A stretch of 64,000 bases of DNA from Arthrobacter bambusae (GCF_030812595.1 NZ_JAUSSZ010000011.1:57162-121161), one strand, 5' to 3'; shown: positions 1-9,460, counted from the first letter of the stretch. Translations and numbers: made by a program. Notes: generated by a model not told the origin, from the sequence alone.

Positions 1-1
1 T

Positions 2-1198
2 TCCGGGCTCGACGCCGTGCTGGTAGCCGGCTGGCCCGGTACGAGGGCGTCCCTGTTCCAGCAGATCGGGCGGGCCGGCCGTGCGGGCCAAAACGCCATT
101 GCCGCATTCATTGCCAGCGACGATCCCTTGGACACGTACCTCGTGAACCATCCGGAGGCGATCTTTGATGTGTCTGTCGAAGCCACCGTCTTCGATCCAG
201 GAAACCCTTACGTGCTGGGCCCACACCTGTGCGCGGCGGCGGCCGAACTCCCCATCGGTGTGGCCGAGCTTGGCATGTTCGGGCCAACGTCCGAGTCGCT
301 GCTGAATCAGCTGGTGGAACAGGGGTACCTGAGGAAACGGCCCGCGGGCTGGTTCTGGACCCACCCCGAGAGCGCCGCGGCCATGGTGAACCTCCGCGCG
401 GACGGCGGCGGCCCCGTAAGCATCGTGGACTCCGACACCGGCTCCCTTTTGGGCACCATGGACTCGCCACAGACGCATTACCAGGCGCATGCAGGTGCGA
501 TCTATGTGCACCAAGGGGACAGTTACCTGGTCGAGGAACTGAACGAAGAGGACCATTGCGTGGTGGTTCGTCGAACCAACCCGGACTACTACACCACAGC
601 ACGGGACGTGACCCAGATCGAGGTGCTGCAGACGCTCCGGACGATGGAATGGGGGGATATCGCTGTCCACTTCGGCGAAGTGAAGGTAACAACACAGGTG
701 GTCTCCTTCCAACGTAAGGCACTGATTTCCAATGAGGTCTTGGGCGAAGAACCGTTGGAACTCGGGGCCAGGGATCTCTTCACCAAGGCGGTGTGGTTTG
801 TGGTCCACAACCGTTCACTGACTGCCGCGGGCCTTGTCGAGGCACAGTTTCCGGGTGCGCTCCACGCCGCTGAGCACGCCGCCATCGGGCTTCTCCCGCT
901 GGTCGCTTCAAGTGACCGTTGGGATATCGGCGGTGTCTCAACAGCGCTCCACGCCGACACCGGAGTTCCTACGATCTTTGTCTACGACGGCCATCCAGGC
1001 GGCGCGGGATTTGCCGAGCGCGGCTTCGAAAAAGCCAAAGTCTGGTTGACCGCCACAAGAGACGCCATCGAAGCATGCGAGTGTGACACCGGATGCCCTT
1101 CCTGCGTTCAGTCCCCCAAATGCGGCAACAAGAACAATCCCCTGGACAAGGACGCCGCCGTCACGCTGATCAACGTGCTCCTACGGGACGCGTCCTAA
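2..1198 (+). CDS. DEAD/DEAH-box helicase with DUF1998 domain, C-terminal part
   Basis: The frame is open from the first bases of the window, so this is the C-terminal ~399 residues of a larger protein. Near the start it carries helicase motif VI (QQIGRAGRAGQ). Near the end is the cysteine cluster CECDTGCPSC followed by KCGN, typical of DUF1998 (MrfA/YprA-like) proteins, where four cysteines bind metal. Such helicases are ATP-dependent 3'-5' DNA translocases linked to repair of crosslinked DNA. The gene ends against the convergent Tad operon with a 4-base overlap. M. tuberculosis has the same pairing (Rv3649 and Rv3654c-Rv3660c). The N-terminal RecA-like domain lies outside the window. Confidence 0.9.
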   Translation, partial: SGLDAVLVAGWPGTRASLFQQIGRAGRAGQNAIAAFIASDDPLDTYLVNHPEAIFDVSVEATVFDPGNPYVLGPHLCAAAAELPIGVAELGMFGPTSESLLNQLVEQGYLRKRPAGWFWTHPESAAAMVNLRADGGGPVSIVDSDTGSLLGTMDSPQTHYQAHAGAIYVHQGDSYLVEELNEEDHCVVVRRTNPDYYTTARDVTQIEVLQTLRTMEWGDIAVHFGEVKVTTQVVSFQRKALISNEVLGEEPLELGARDLFTKAVWFVVHNRSLTAAGLVEAQFPGALHAAEHAAIGLLPLVASSDRWDIGGVSTALHADTGVPTIFVYDGHPGGAGFAERGFEKAKVWLTATRDAIEACECDTGCPSCVQSPKCGNKNNPLDKDAAVTLINVLLRDAS

Positions 1199-1572
1199 GG
1201 CGGCGGCCCAGCTCGAGAGCGGCCGCCCGCTGTCCCGAAGAATGCACCGCGGACCAGTTCAGTGCGGATCTCCACGATCCCGCCTCCAAGCACTGTGCAG
1301 GCCGACAAGGAAGCTCCGTGCCGCGCGGCCGTTTCGCTCGCGACCAGGCAAGGATCCCCCGCTGTCAGGCCGCGTGCCGCGTCGGCTCCTGCGAGCGCTG
1401 CGAGGTCGGCAGCAGATGCTGCGCGGTGGGCCATCGCCATGGCCCGGGCCAACGTGAGTGCCGCCACCATGCAGACCATGACAACAAGGGCCAGGGCAAT
1501 GGCCAGGATGGTTCCCGACCCGTGTTCCGCCTCGCGACAGTGCGCACCGGCGCGGGCACTGCCCGCCCTCAC
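1195..1572 (-). CDS. Rv3654c-family TadE-like secreted protein
   Basis: A protein of 125 residues with one hydrophobic segment (about residues 19-45) preceded by EHGSGTI, which resembles a prepilin-type leader. The remainder is a small Ala-rich domain, followed by a Gly/Pro/Arg-rich tail. It matches the size and layout of the Rv3654c family, the last gene of the mycobacterial Flp/Tad cluster. The start is GTG and overlaps the stop of the preceding TadE gene as GTGA, so the two are translationally coupled. Likely a minor pilin-like component; the function is inferred from context. Confidence 0.75.
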   Translation of the reverse strand: MRAGSARAGAHCREAEHGSGTILAIALALVVMVCMVAALTLARAMAMAHRAASAADLAALAGADAARGLTAGDPCLVASETAARHGASLSACTVLGGGIVEIRTELVRGAFFGTAGGRSRAGPPP

Positions 1573-2120
1573 GCCGCAACCTCTTCCATAGCGGCTTGGG
1601 GCCCTGCAACCTGCACAGCACCTCTGAAATCCACAGCGCCTTTCCGGACCGCGAGCCCTGGAACAGTGGCGGCGGACGGCTGCGGGGCCTCACCCCTTGC
1701 CGATGCCGTCGCCGAGAGACTCCACGGGATGAGGGAGCCCAACGGGCCGGCGACCCGTGCAGAGACTGTGACCTTGATCCATTCGCCGTCGGCGGCAACC
1801 ACAGTCGAGGCCGTATCTCCAGCCAATTTTCGAACGATTCCGTCCACGGTTGCGTGGCCATCTCCCCTGGCGAGGGCCCTGGCTCCTGCCCTGGCTGCCT
1901 CTTCCAAGCGAAGTTGCGTAATTCCCGCGGCCGATCCTGCCAGAAGCAAGGCCAGAAGAAGCAGGACAGCGGGAAGTGCCACAGCGAATTCCGCAGTGAC
2001 GGCACCGTTGGCCCTTTCGGGGAAAACACCTCGCCGCCGGCGCCTCCGCGGGGTGTGGAGCTTCTCCGCCGGTGGACGCACCGAACTCTCGGCGCCGAGG
2101 TTTGCACCGTGCCGTGTCAT
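1569..2120 (-). CDS. TadE-family minor pilin
   Basis: A protein of 183 residues with an Arg-rich N-terminus. It then has the prepilin-like motif GAVTAEFAVALP (about residues 39-50), leading into a ~20-residue transmembrane helix. The TAEFA signature is typical of TadE pseudopilins, processed after the glycine by a TadV/CpaA-type peptidase. The start ATG overlaps the stop of the upstream Flp gene as ATGA. It corresponds in position to Rv3655c. The role is in assembly of the Flp pilus at the cell surface. Confidence 0.8.
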   Translation of the reverse strand: MTRHGANLGAESSVRPPAEKLHTPRRRRRRGVFPERANGAVTAEFAVALPAVLLLLALLLAGSAAGITQLRLEEAARAGARALARGDGHATVDGIVRKLAGDTASTVVAADGEWIKVTVSARVAGPLGSLIPWSLSATASARGEAPQPSAATVPGLAVRKGAVDFRGAVQVAGPQAAMEEVAA

Positions 2121-2479
2121 GGCAGGGAAAGCGCGCTGCGAATGAGGTTGAGGAGGAAGCCACGAACTTCCTCGCTGCGAAGGATGACCACAAGAAGTCC
2201 GGCGAAGCCCACCGCCGCCAGCGTGGCGATTGCATACTCCGCCGTGGCCATTCCAAGCTCGGACCCCATGAGCCGCTTCTTCGACCTTTTCGGAGAGGAA
2301 GAATCGTCACTGGAACCCGCACGGCTTGTTGCAGCGTTGGAATTCAACTTGGTTGCACGCCGAACGGCCTTGCTTCCCGGCGGGACCGGGAACAATTCCC
2401 GGATCTCGGCTTCCAGCCTGGGAGGGGCTGCCTGGGCGAGGGCCAGGGCGGTCTGGACCGTATCGGCGGTTGCTTTCAT
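2117..2479 (-). CDS. Flp-type pilin, DUF4244
   Basis: A protein of 120 residues with a long charged N-terminus. The prepilin motif G/MATAEYAIATLAAVGF (cleavage after Gly, Glu at +5, Tyr at +6) begins near residue 76, and a single transmembrane helix follows. The +5 Glu and adjacent Tyr are the hallmark of Flp pilins. DUF4244 proteins fill this slot in actinobacterial Tad loci (Rv3656c in M. tuberculosis). A good ribosome site (AAAGGAAC) precedes the ATG. The leader is unusually long for an Flp pilin. No prepilin peptidase gene is present in the window. Confidence 0.85.
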   Translation of the reverse strand: MKATADTVQTALALAQAAPPRLEAEIRELFPVPPGSKAVRRATKLNSNAATSRAGSSDDSSSPKRSKKRLMGSELGMATAEYAIATLAAVGFAGLLVVILRSEEVRGFLLNLIRSALSLP

Positions 2480-2657
2480 TTCCGTTCCTTTCTGCGGGGC
2501 CGGCTTGGCTGCCGGACATACTTCGACTCTTCCGTCGGTACCGGGGCTTCAAAAGTCCCGAAGTCTCCTAAGTGGAAAACTCGCGCCTGACCGTTTGTGT
2601 GGAGGGAAACTGGCTTGAGCGGGATACCTCAAGCGCCGGCTCGGTCCGGGCCGCCGG

Positions 2658-3290
2658 CTATCCACCGGACGGAAGCATTGCCAACAGCACCGGGACGACA
2701 CCGAGACAAATGAAGGCAGGCAGGGAACACAGGCCCAGCGGGATCACAAGCTTCACTCCGAGCGCGGCGGCGCGCTTTTCTGCCGCCCTGAACTGTTCAC
2801 GCCGGAGGCGTGCTGCCTGGGCATAAAGGATGGCCGAGGATGGCGCTCCTGTCAGGGCCGCGAACGCGAGCGCGTCCTTGAGTTTGAGCGCTTCGGCGCT
2901 GTGCCGTCCCGAACTCCGCCACGCAGTCTCCCAATCCGTTCCGATGTCGAGCGCAGCGACCACCCTGCCCAGGGGGCGGCTGAGCTGCGGGGATGCGCAC
3001 CCGGCGATCAACTCGAGGGACCGTCCCAGTCCCGCCCCTGAATCGAGCATGGCAGCCACAAGTTCAAGGATCATGGGCACGTTGCGTAAGCCGTCCTGGC
3101 CCTGAAGATCCGGGAGAGCGCCCCCTGCCTCGCCCGGGTGGGCCTTCTTCAGCGGGCCGTTGCTCGCGGGGGAGCCCCGATGCATTCGCAGGGCTGTACG
3201 CCGCCGGGCCCTCCCCTGATGCGCAAGCCCGAGAATTGCTGCGAAGATCAACGCCAGGGACGCTGCGATGGCTGGGAAAGTCGGGCCCAT
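2658..3290 (-). CDS. tadC: Type II secretion F-family protein, TadC-like
   Basis: A protein of 210 residues with hydrophobic segments at the extreme N-terminus and near the C-terminus, separated by a soluble GspF-like helical domain. TadC and TadB are the two inner-membrane platform proteins that sit on the TadA ATPase. The start ATG shares one base with the stop of the preceding TadB gene (TGATG). A 178-base gap separates it from the downstream pilin gene, which has its own strong ribosome site. The TadC assignment rests on order and size; it matches Rv3657c. Confidence 0.8.
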   Translation of the reverse strand: MGPTFPAIAASLALIFAAILGLAHQGRARRRTALRMHRGSPASNGPLKKAHPGEAGGALPDLQGQDGLRNVPMILELVAAMLDSGAGLGRSLELIAGCASPQLSRPLGRVVAALDIGTDWETAWRSSGRHSAEALKLKDALAFAALTGAPSSAILYAQAARLRREQFRAAEKRAAALGVKLVIPLGLCSLPAFICLGVVPVLLAMLPSGG

Positions 3291-4081
3291 CAGTCAACGC
3301 CCGCGGCGGCATGTACCAAACGGGATGACCAGAGTCTGCCGGTGACGGTCAGGACTCCCCCAGCTGTGAGCGCTGCCAATCCGAGCCCATTGGCCAACAG
3401 GACCCCCACCGGGTCCACTCCAAGCATCATGCCCAGCCCCAGGCCGAACACCGGCAACCACGTCAGGAGGCGCGCTGTGGCTTTGGGTCCGGCCAATGCA
3501 GTCTGCCGAGCATCACCGGCGTCGTCCTCGGCCTCAAGCTGGGCGGCGAATCGTGTGAGCACGTCGGCCAACGGACAACCAGTCGCCTCCGCAACGTCCA
3601 AACAGGAGGCAAGTTCTCCCCAGACTCTGCGCTCCACGGGATTCCCGGATTTAGGATCCATTGCTGACGACGCTCTGATGGCCTCGGCGACCGAGGCACC
3701 GAGCATCGAGGCCGCCCGTGCTGCAGCGAGAACCTGAAAAGACCCGGAGGACAGCTTGGGCAATCCCGAAGCCTTCCCCCGCGCATGAAGGATCTCCGGG
3801 TTGCCCGCATCAACGCACTGATCCCTGCCCTCATGAACCATCCAGAGTTCCTCCCAGACCCTCGACGTAGAACGGCCTCCCCGGAGGAGCGCGGCCAACT
3901 GCTGTACGAGTACCGCGAGCGGCAATGCGTCCGCGCGGGAGTGTCTCAGGTGCACGCGCGTCACACGCCCCGCCGAGCGAGCACAAGGCAGAGCGCGCAC
4001 TACCCGTTTGCCAAGTCGCCGGGAGGGCTGGAAGATCACCCATGCAGCAGCCGCCAGGGCGAGCATCAGGAGGCCGCTCAC
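3290..4081 (-). CDS. tadB: Type II secretion F-family protein, TadB-like
   Basis: A protein of 263 residues from the GTG at 4081. That start forms a GTGA overlap with the TadA stop and leads directly into a membrane segment (LMLALAAAAWVIF). Starts further upstream in this frame would lie inside tadA and are not supported. A GspF-like cytoplasmic domain follows, then two C-terminal transmembrane helices (about residues 205-250). With TadC it would form the inner-membrane platform of the Flp pilus machine. Equivalent to Rv3658c. Confidence 0.82.
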   Translation of the reverse strand: MSGLLMLALAAAAWVIFQPSRRLGKRVVRALPCARSAGRVTRVHLRHSRADALPLAVLVQQLAALLRGGRSTSRVWEELWMVHEGRDQCVDAGNPEILHARGKASGLPKLSSGSFQVLAAARAASMLGASVAEAIRASSAMDPKSGNPVERRVWGELASCLDVAEATGCPLADVLTRFAAQLEAEDDAGDARQTALAGPKATARLLTWLPVFGLGLGMMLGVDPVGVLLANGLGLAALTAGGVLTVTGRLWSSRLVHAAAGVD

Positions 4082-5331
4082 TCGACCACTCCGGAGCGAC
4101 CTGCGCGGAGACTCGAGCCTTGGAGCCCGGGCAGAAGTCCAGGGTCCACCGCGATGCGGGCTGTGAGGTACTCCCACGCGGGACCGGCCACAGCGGTACC
4201 GGCCCGCAGTTCCACAGCAGGCACGATCGACTGGGCATTTCCGTCCTCCGCCAACATTCCAATACAGGAAACCCTTCTGCCGGCAGGCGTCCGCTCGACG
4301 TGGACCACTGCGTCCAAGGCCGTTGAAAGCTGGAGCTGAACGGCTTCGCGGCTCAAGCCTGCGAGCGCGCCCAAGGCCACGAGCCTGGCGGGGACTGCGG
4401 AGGCCGCGTTTGCGTGGATGGTGCCACCGCCGCCGGTATGCCCGGTGTTGAGTGCCGTCAACAGCTCGCGGACTTCGGTACCACGGCACTCGCCCACGAT
4501 CAACCGGTCCGGCCGCATCCTCAGCGCCTGCCGAACGAGTTCACCGAGGCCGACTGCGCCGCCGCCTTCCAGGTTTCCGTGCCTGGCTTCAAGCGAAACC
4601 ACATGCGGGTGGACGGGGTTCAGCTCCGAAGCGTCTTCAATCAGGACAAGCCGATCATGGGGGCTGCTCAAGCCGAGCATCGTGGAGAGCAGTGTGGTCT
4701 TCCCGGAACCGGTGGCCCCGCTGATCAGGAAGCTCAGCCTGCGGTCAACCACGGCCTGCAGCACCTGCTGGACGGATGCTCCAAACATCCCTCCCGCACG
4801 GAGCTCGTCCATGGAGAACACCTCCTCGCGCCTAATCCGAATGGACAACAAGGTTCCGCGGGTGGAAATCGGAGGTAGCACCGCGTGCACCCGGTATCCA
4901 CCGTCGAGACGCACATCGACGCACGGCGAACCGTCGTCCAAACGACGCCCACCGGCCGCCACGAGCCGGGAGGCCAAGGCACGGATCTGAGCTTCGCCGT
5001 CGAGGTGCAACTGGGCCCGTTCCAGTCCTTTACCGCGGTCGAACCACACCGAGTCCGGGCCATTCACGAAGATGTCCGTTACGGCAGGATCGCGTGCAAG
5101 CTGTTGGAGAGGTCCAAGTCCGCTCAGTTCGGCGCTGATCGATTCGACGGCGGCAAGCGCCCCTGCGGTTCCGAGCAGCCTGCCCGTGGCATGGACAGCC
5201 GCGGCTACGCGTGATGGAGTGACCGGTCCGGCGTCGGCCATGACGGTTTCCCGGACGGTTTCAAGGAGCGCGGCGTCCAAGTGCCGGTTATTCCGTCGAC
5301 GCTCGCCGCTTGGGAATACAGGGGAACTCAT
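4078..5331 (-). CDS. tadA: Flp pilus assembly ATPase TadA/CpaF family
   Basis: A protein of 417 residues. Walker A is GATGSGKT at residues 205-212, the Asp/Glu region is VLIEDASEL near 229-237, Walker B is RLIVGEC near 276-282, and the His-rich box NTGHTGGGGTIHANA is at 295-309. These are the secretion-ATPase signatures. The N-terminal domain contains the CpaF-typical region LARDPAVTDIFVNGPDSVW. It powers pilus assembly from the cytoplasmic face. Its start overlaps the stop of the upstream ssd-like gene by four bases, and TadB follows with a GTGA overlap. Corresponds to Rv3659c. Confidence 0.92.
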   Translation of the reverse strand: MSSPVFPSGERRRNNRHLDAALLETVRETVMADAGPVTPSRVAAAVHATGRLLGTAGALAAVESISAELSGLGPLQQLARDPAVTDIFVNGPDSVWFDRGKGLERAQLHLDGEAQIRALASRLVAAGGRRLDDGSPCVDVRLDGGYRVHAVLPPISTRGTLLSIRIRREEVFSMDELRAGGMFGASVQQVLQAVVDRRLSFLISGATGSGKTTLLSTMLGLSSPHDRLVLIEDASELNPVHPHVVSLEARHGNLEGGGAVGLGELVRQALRMRPDRLIVGECRGTEVRELLTALNTGHTGGGGTIHANAASAVPARLVALGALAGLSREAVQLQLSTALDAVVHVERTPAGRRVSCIGMLAEDGNAQSIVPAVELRAGTAVAGPAWEYLTARIAVDPGLLPGLQGSSLRAGRSGVVE

Positions 5332-6686
5332 ACTGCTCCGTCGTCGAGTAGTTGAAGGACGGATTCCGCAAAGCGACGCACGGGCTTGCGCTTGCCGAAT
5401 TCCAGAAGGCGTCCAAGCTCAGCAGCTCCTGCAGTCCCGCGGAGTTCGGGGAGCACGCCGTGAAGCGGCAGTCCGAGCGATTCTGCTATGAGGGGTCCGT
5501 CCAGGGCCGAACTCGCATTTCCGCGTATTACCAGTGCCGTGTCAACGGGCGGCAGCTCCTGGAGAAGCCTGGCCGCGGCTACTGCTGCGCGGAGTTGGGC
5601 CGGTGCCACAAGAAGGATCCTGTCGCAGTCCCAAGCGAAGGTGCCCAGCGATTCCGTTCCGCGGCCGATATCGACAATGACCAGCTCGAACCCCCGTCTC
5701 GCCGCATCCAGGACAGCCGCGACGGCCCCGGGTTCCACGTCCGGGGAACGGTCGCGGTTTCCCGGCCAGGACAAGAAGGAGAAACCTCCGGCTATGGGCA
5801 GTGACTCGCTTAGCTGCCCGGTGCCGATGCTGCCGCTGGCGCCTGCAAGGTCGGGCCAGCGCAGTCCTGGCGCATCTTCAGCGGCCAGGCAGAGTTCAAG
5901 GCCCCCTCCCCTGGGATCGCCATCAACAAGCAGCGTCCGGACTCCGTGGACCGCCGCGTCCTGCGCCAGCCAGACCGCAGCGGTCGACGCGCCCGCACCA
6001 CCGCATCCGCCTGTCACCCCGAGGACCAGCCCTCCGGGGTCCGGGTCACGGGACCTCCCGAGGTGCTCCGCCAGCCAGGCCGCAGCTTCGGGCAAGACGG
6101 CAACGCGTTCGGCCCCCAAAGCCGCTCCCAGTTGCCATACGGAGCCGCTTTCACTGTTGAGCCCCAGTAAGACGGACGGTGCACGACGGCGGGGCGGGAG
6201 TTCGCGGACATCGCTGCCAAGAAGCACCATCCCCGCGTTGTCCCACAAGGACAAAGCGGCCGATAAATCAACGGCTGTCCGGAGATTGGCACCGACAGCG
6301 GCTGCGATCCTCTCTGTTTCAGCTTGTAGCGGGGTGTTTCCTGTCACGAGAAGGACGTCGCCGGAGGTGCCAGGAAGCCACCGTTCGCGAGACACCGGGT
6401 CTGGTTCCGGTCCGGACCTGGGGCCGGACTCTGCGGATGGAGGCCGGCCGCGCTGAAACACCGACGAGCCGCGCCCAGCGCGACGCCCGGCCCGCGCTCC
6501 TACGCCGTTGGCCGCTCCCGCCTCGGCACGGGCCGCCATATCGCCACCCGCCCCGGTATCGGCACGCGCTCCGGTACCGGCACCCGCCCCCGCATCGGCA
6601 CCCGCCGGGAAGCCATTGCGTTTTTCGTTCGGGCCGACCCCGCCTGCACCGCTGCTGCCGATCCGTTCGAGATGTTGCCCGCTCAT
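5328..6686 (-). CDS. Septum site-determining (Ssd)/CpaE-like ParA-fold protein
   Basis: A protein of 452 residues from ATG 6686. The first ~100 residues are a low-complexity Ala/Gly/Arg region with imperfect repeats. A receiver-like segment follows (LLVTGNTPLQAET...), then a MinD/ParA-fold domain starting LVLGVTGGCGGAGAST. The P-loop is degenerate: the deviant Walker A lysines are replaced (GGAGAST where GGVGKST is expected), as in Ssd relatives of Rv3660c. In Tad loci this slot (TadZ/CpaE) localises the pilus machine; in mycobacteria Ssd affects septation. It heads the operon. The start could also lie at an upstream codon; 6686 leads into the first plausible sequence. Confidence 0.8.
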   Translation of the reverse strand: MSGQHLERIGSSGAGGVGPNEKRNGFPAGADAGAGAGTGARADTGAGGDMAARAEAGAANGVGARAGRRAGRGSSVFQRGRPPSAESGPRSGPEPDPVSRERWLPGTSGDVLLVTGNTPLQAETERIAAAVGANLRTAVDLSAALSLWDNAGMVLLGSDVRELPPRRRAPSVLLGLNSESGSVWQLGAALGAERVAVLPEAAAWLAEHLGRSRDPDPGGLVLGVTGGCGGAGASTAAVWLAQDAAVHGVRTLLVDGDPRGGGLELCLAAEDAPGLRWPDLAGASGSIGTGQLSESLPIAGGFSFLSWPGNRDRSPDVEPGAVAAVLDAARRGFELVIVDIGRGTESLGTFAWDCDRILLVAPAQLRAAVAAARLLQELPPVDTALVIRGNASSALDGPLIAESLGLPLHGVLPELRGTAGAAELGRLLEFGKRKPVRRFAESVLQLLDDGAV

Positions 6687-6845
6687 GAAGCCACTCTCTC
6701 CGTTCCACCGTGGGCATTGAAGTGCCGTATCGACGTATGTGGACAAACGACCGCGACAACCTCTGTGGAGGACGAGTACGCATCGCGGACGGCACCTGTC
6801 CTCGAGGTGCAAGGTTCCACGGAATCACAGGGCAGAATTGTCAGC

Positions 6846-8552
6846 ATGTACCTGCTGCTCGCCGCCCATCCAGACGGCGCAGCTATTCAGGAAAGCAACG
6901 CGTCCGGAGCTGCCCTGGCTGAGCCGCGGGTCGTACGAAAGGCCGATCTCGCCGGCGTCGTGAGCGCGTTGGAGAAGGGCCGTCCGCGCTGGGTCTGGAA
7001 CCGGACTCAGGATTGGTACCCGGCATTGCTCCAGGCCGGGGTGGAACTGGAACGGTGCCATGACCTCACGCTCTGCCGCGCCATCCTGATCCACTCCGAG
7101 TTCACGGCTCATACCGACTATGCCCGCAGCGCCGAAAAGCTCACGCAAGACGAGGAAATGCCTGTTCCACCGCGGATCCTCCAGCCTCCCCCGCCGCCCG
7201 CGCCTGCGCATGCCGGGCAGGATGCGCTGTTCGACGACCTGGTCCGGCACAGCATCCAGCCTGGGCTGAACGAGATCCGGGCCGAGTTCGCGGCCCAGCA
7301 GCACGCGCTCGGCCAGGCCTCCACGGAGGAAGGACGGCACCACCGCCTGAAACTGCTGCTGGCTGCAGAATCGGCCGGCGCCCTGATCGCCGCCGAAATG
7401 CAGTTCACGGGCGTGCCGTGGCAGGAGACCTTGCACGAAGAAATCCTCGAAGGCCATCTGGGTCCCCGGCCTCCAGCCGGCCAGCGGCCAGCCAGGCTGG
7501 AGGCTCTCTGCAACGAGCTTCGCGGGATTCTCCAGTCTCCGAAGCTCAATCCGGATTCACCGCAGGACCTCATGCGGGCCCTGCACCGGAATGGCATTGA
7601 AGTGAAAACCACCCGCCAGTGGGAACTCAAGGAATCGAAGCATCCGGCCATCGAGCCGCTGCTGGAATACAAGAAGCTCTCGCGCCTGTTCGCCGCCAAT
7701 GGTTGGTCCTGGCTGGACGCGTGGGTGAGCGACGGGAGGTTCCGTCCCGAGTATGTGGTGGGGGGCGTGGTTTCCGGGCGTTGGGCGTCCAGGGGAGGCG
7801 GCGCGTTGCAGATCCCTCGCCAGATCCGGGGCGCGGTGCACGCCGACCCGGGGCACAAACTGATCGTTGCGGACGCCTCCCAACTAGAACCCAGGGTTCT
7901 CGTGGCGCTGGCACAGGACTCGAAGATGGCCGAGGCTGCGCGCGACAAGGATTTGTACGCGGGCATCGCCGCGCAAGGCTTCGGTGGCGACCGCTCAAAG
8001 GCCAAAATCGCCCTGCTCGGCGCAATTTACGGCGCGACCACGGGCGAATCCGGGCGCCTCATGCCTCAGCTCACCCGCACTTATCCCCGCGCAGTCGGCT
8101 TCGTCGAACAGGCAGCCCGCGACGGCGAAGGCGGCCGTAGCGTGACTTCAAGGTTGGGCCGCAGCAGCCCTCCGCCGTCGGAACGCTGGGTCCGCAGCCA
8201 GCAATCCACGACGGCGGAAGAACAGCGGCGTGCGGACAGCATCGCGCGCTCGCGGGGCCGTTTCACGCGGAACTTCGTGGTGCAAGGTTCCGCGGCGGAT
8301 TGGGCGTCGTGCTGGCTTGCCGAACTTCGACGCCGGCTGCGCACCGCACGTGCCGACGGCCTGCCCTCAGGGGAACTCGTGTTCTTCCTGCACGACGAAG
8401 TGATGGTCCACGCCCCTACCGAGTCGGTAGAAGCGTGCATCAATGCCATCGAAGAGGCCGCAGCCGCTGCGAAGGAATTGCTGTTCGGGCGCGTTCCGGT
8501 CGAATTTCCGGTGAGTGTCGCCGTCGTCGATTCCTACGACAAAGCGAAGTAA
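6846..8552 (+). CDS. Bifunctional 3'-5' exonuclease/DNA polymerase, PolA-like
   Basis: A protein of 568 residues from ATG 6846. The C-terminal half has family A polymerase motifs: motif A VADASQLEPRVL (DYSQIELR-like), motif B with KAKIALLGAIYGATTGESG, and motif C FFLHDEVMVH with the catalytic HDE. The N-terminal third is an exonuclease-like domain of the short actinobacterial PolA paralogues, and no 5' nuclease domain is present. The length fits that family (about 550-580). Probably a repair polymerase. It is divergent from the Tad operon. An in-frame extension to 6672 is open but overlaps the ssd start and is unlikely. Confidence 0.88.
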   Translation: MYLLLAAHPDGAAIQESNASGAALAEPRVVRKADLAGVVSALEKGRPRWVWNRTQDWYPALLQAGVELERCHDLTLCRAILIHSEFTAHTDYARSAEKLTQDEEMPVPPRILQPPPPPAPAHAGQDALFDDLVRHSIQPGLNEIRAEFAAQQHALGQASTEEGRHHRLKLLLAAESAGALIAAEMQFTGVPWQETLHEEILEGHLGPRPPAGQRPARLEALCNELRGILQSPKLNPDSPQDLMRALHRNGIEVKTTRQWELKESKHPAIEPLLEYKKLSRLFAANGWSWLDAWVSDGRFRPEYVVGGVVSGRWASRGGGALQIPRQIRGAVHADPGHKLIVADASQLEPRVLVALAQDSKMAEAARDKDLYAGIAAQGFGGDRSKAKIALLGAIYGATTGESGRLMPQLTRTYPRAVGFVEQAARDGEGGRSVTSRLGRSSPPPSERWVRSQQSTTAEEQRRADSIARSRGRFTRNFVVQGSAADWASCWLAELRRRLRTARADGLPSGELVFFLHDEVMVHAPTESVEACINAIEEAAAAAKELLFGRVPVEFPVSVAVVDSYDKAK

Positions 8553-8596
8553 TTGGCGCTATTGCCCCGGGGACAACAGCAGAGGACGATTACCCC

Positions 8597-9460
8597 GTGG
8601 GACACACAGGCCACGCACCGCTGGCCGCATACATCGCCTTCCAACTGACGGAGTTGGAAGGACAGTTGCCGCTGATCGCAACGGCCGATCCGGAGGCTGT
8701 ACACAACGCAAGGCTTGCCCTTCGCAGGCTCCGCTCAGTCCTCAGCTGCTACCGGGGCATGATCCCGAGACTCCCCCGGCAGGCCCGCGAGGAAGTCGAC
8801 TGGCTCGCGACTTCGCTCGGCGAGTCCAGGGATGCCTACGTCCTGGCACAGAGGATACGGCTATCGCTCGACACCAATGATTCCTGGAAAAGCCCCGAGG
8901 CCGTGCACGCGGCCGTGGAGGAACTGGAAGCTTCCAGCGCCCGGCTGGCGGCTGCCCTGGGCGGGCACAAGCGCAGCAAGCGCACGGTGCGGGCCGCGAG
9001 GGCCGCACTGTTGGAAGTCCCTGCCGGCACGAAATACCAGCCCCCGACGGCGGACCTTGCGGAGCGCCTGCAGGCACGGTGGGAGCGGTTGCAGCACAGC
9101 CTCGGGGAGCAGGCGGGCACCAGCGACCCGGAGGTGCGCAACGCGGCGTTCCACCAGGCGCGCAAGGACGTCAAGTGCCTCCGTTATTCGGTGGAGGCTA
9201 TAGCGGATGCCTTCAGCCATCACGCTTTCGGGGTGATCCAGCCGGCGATCGGCCTGCAACGGGTGTTGGGCGAGCAGCACGACGCCGTGGTGGCGACCGA
9301 ATGGATCAGGGAACTGGCAGATAACCCGGGCATTGACTCCGACGATGCCCGAATCCTGGAATCGATGGAGGTCCGGAGGCGCCTCAACGCCGAGGAAGAG
9401 TTCAGGATGGCGATCGCCGAATACCCGGTCCCGGCGCCGAGGCGCGCGTTGATCTTTTGA
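8597..9460 (+). CDS. CHAD domain protein
   Basis: A protein of 287 residues, all alpha-helical in character. It has the conserved His/Arg pattern of CHAD domains (AVHNARLALRRLRSVL near the start and ARKDVKCLRYSVEA in the second half). CHAD domains bind polyphosphate through such basic residues. The start GTG at 8597 is chosen because AGAGGA lies about ten bases upstream; the open frame continues further 5' only by overlapping the polymerase gene. It lies 44 bases after the polymerase and may be co-transcribed. No CYTH domain is fused to it. Confidence 0.85.
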   Translation: MGHTGHAPLAAYIAFQLTELEGQLPLIATADPEAVHNARLALRRLRSVLSCYRGMIPRLPRQAREEVDWLATSLGESRDAYVLAQRIRLSLDTNDSWKSPEAVHAAVEELEASSARLAAALGGHKRSKRTVRAARAALLEVPAGTKYQPPTADLAERLQARWERLQHSLGEQAGTSDPEVRNAAFHQARKDVKCLRYSVEAIADAFSHHAFGVIQPAIGLQRVLGEQHDAVVATEWIRELADNPGIDSDDARILESMEVRRRLNAEEEFRMAIAEYPVPAPRRALIF

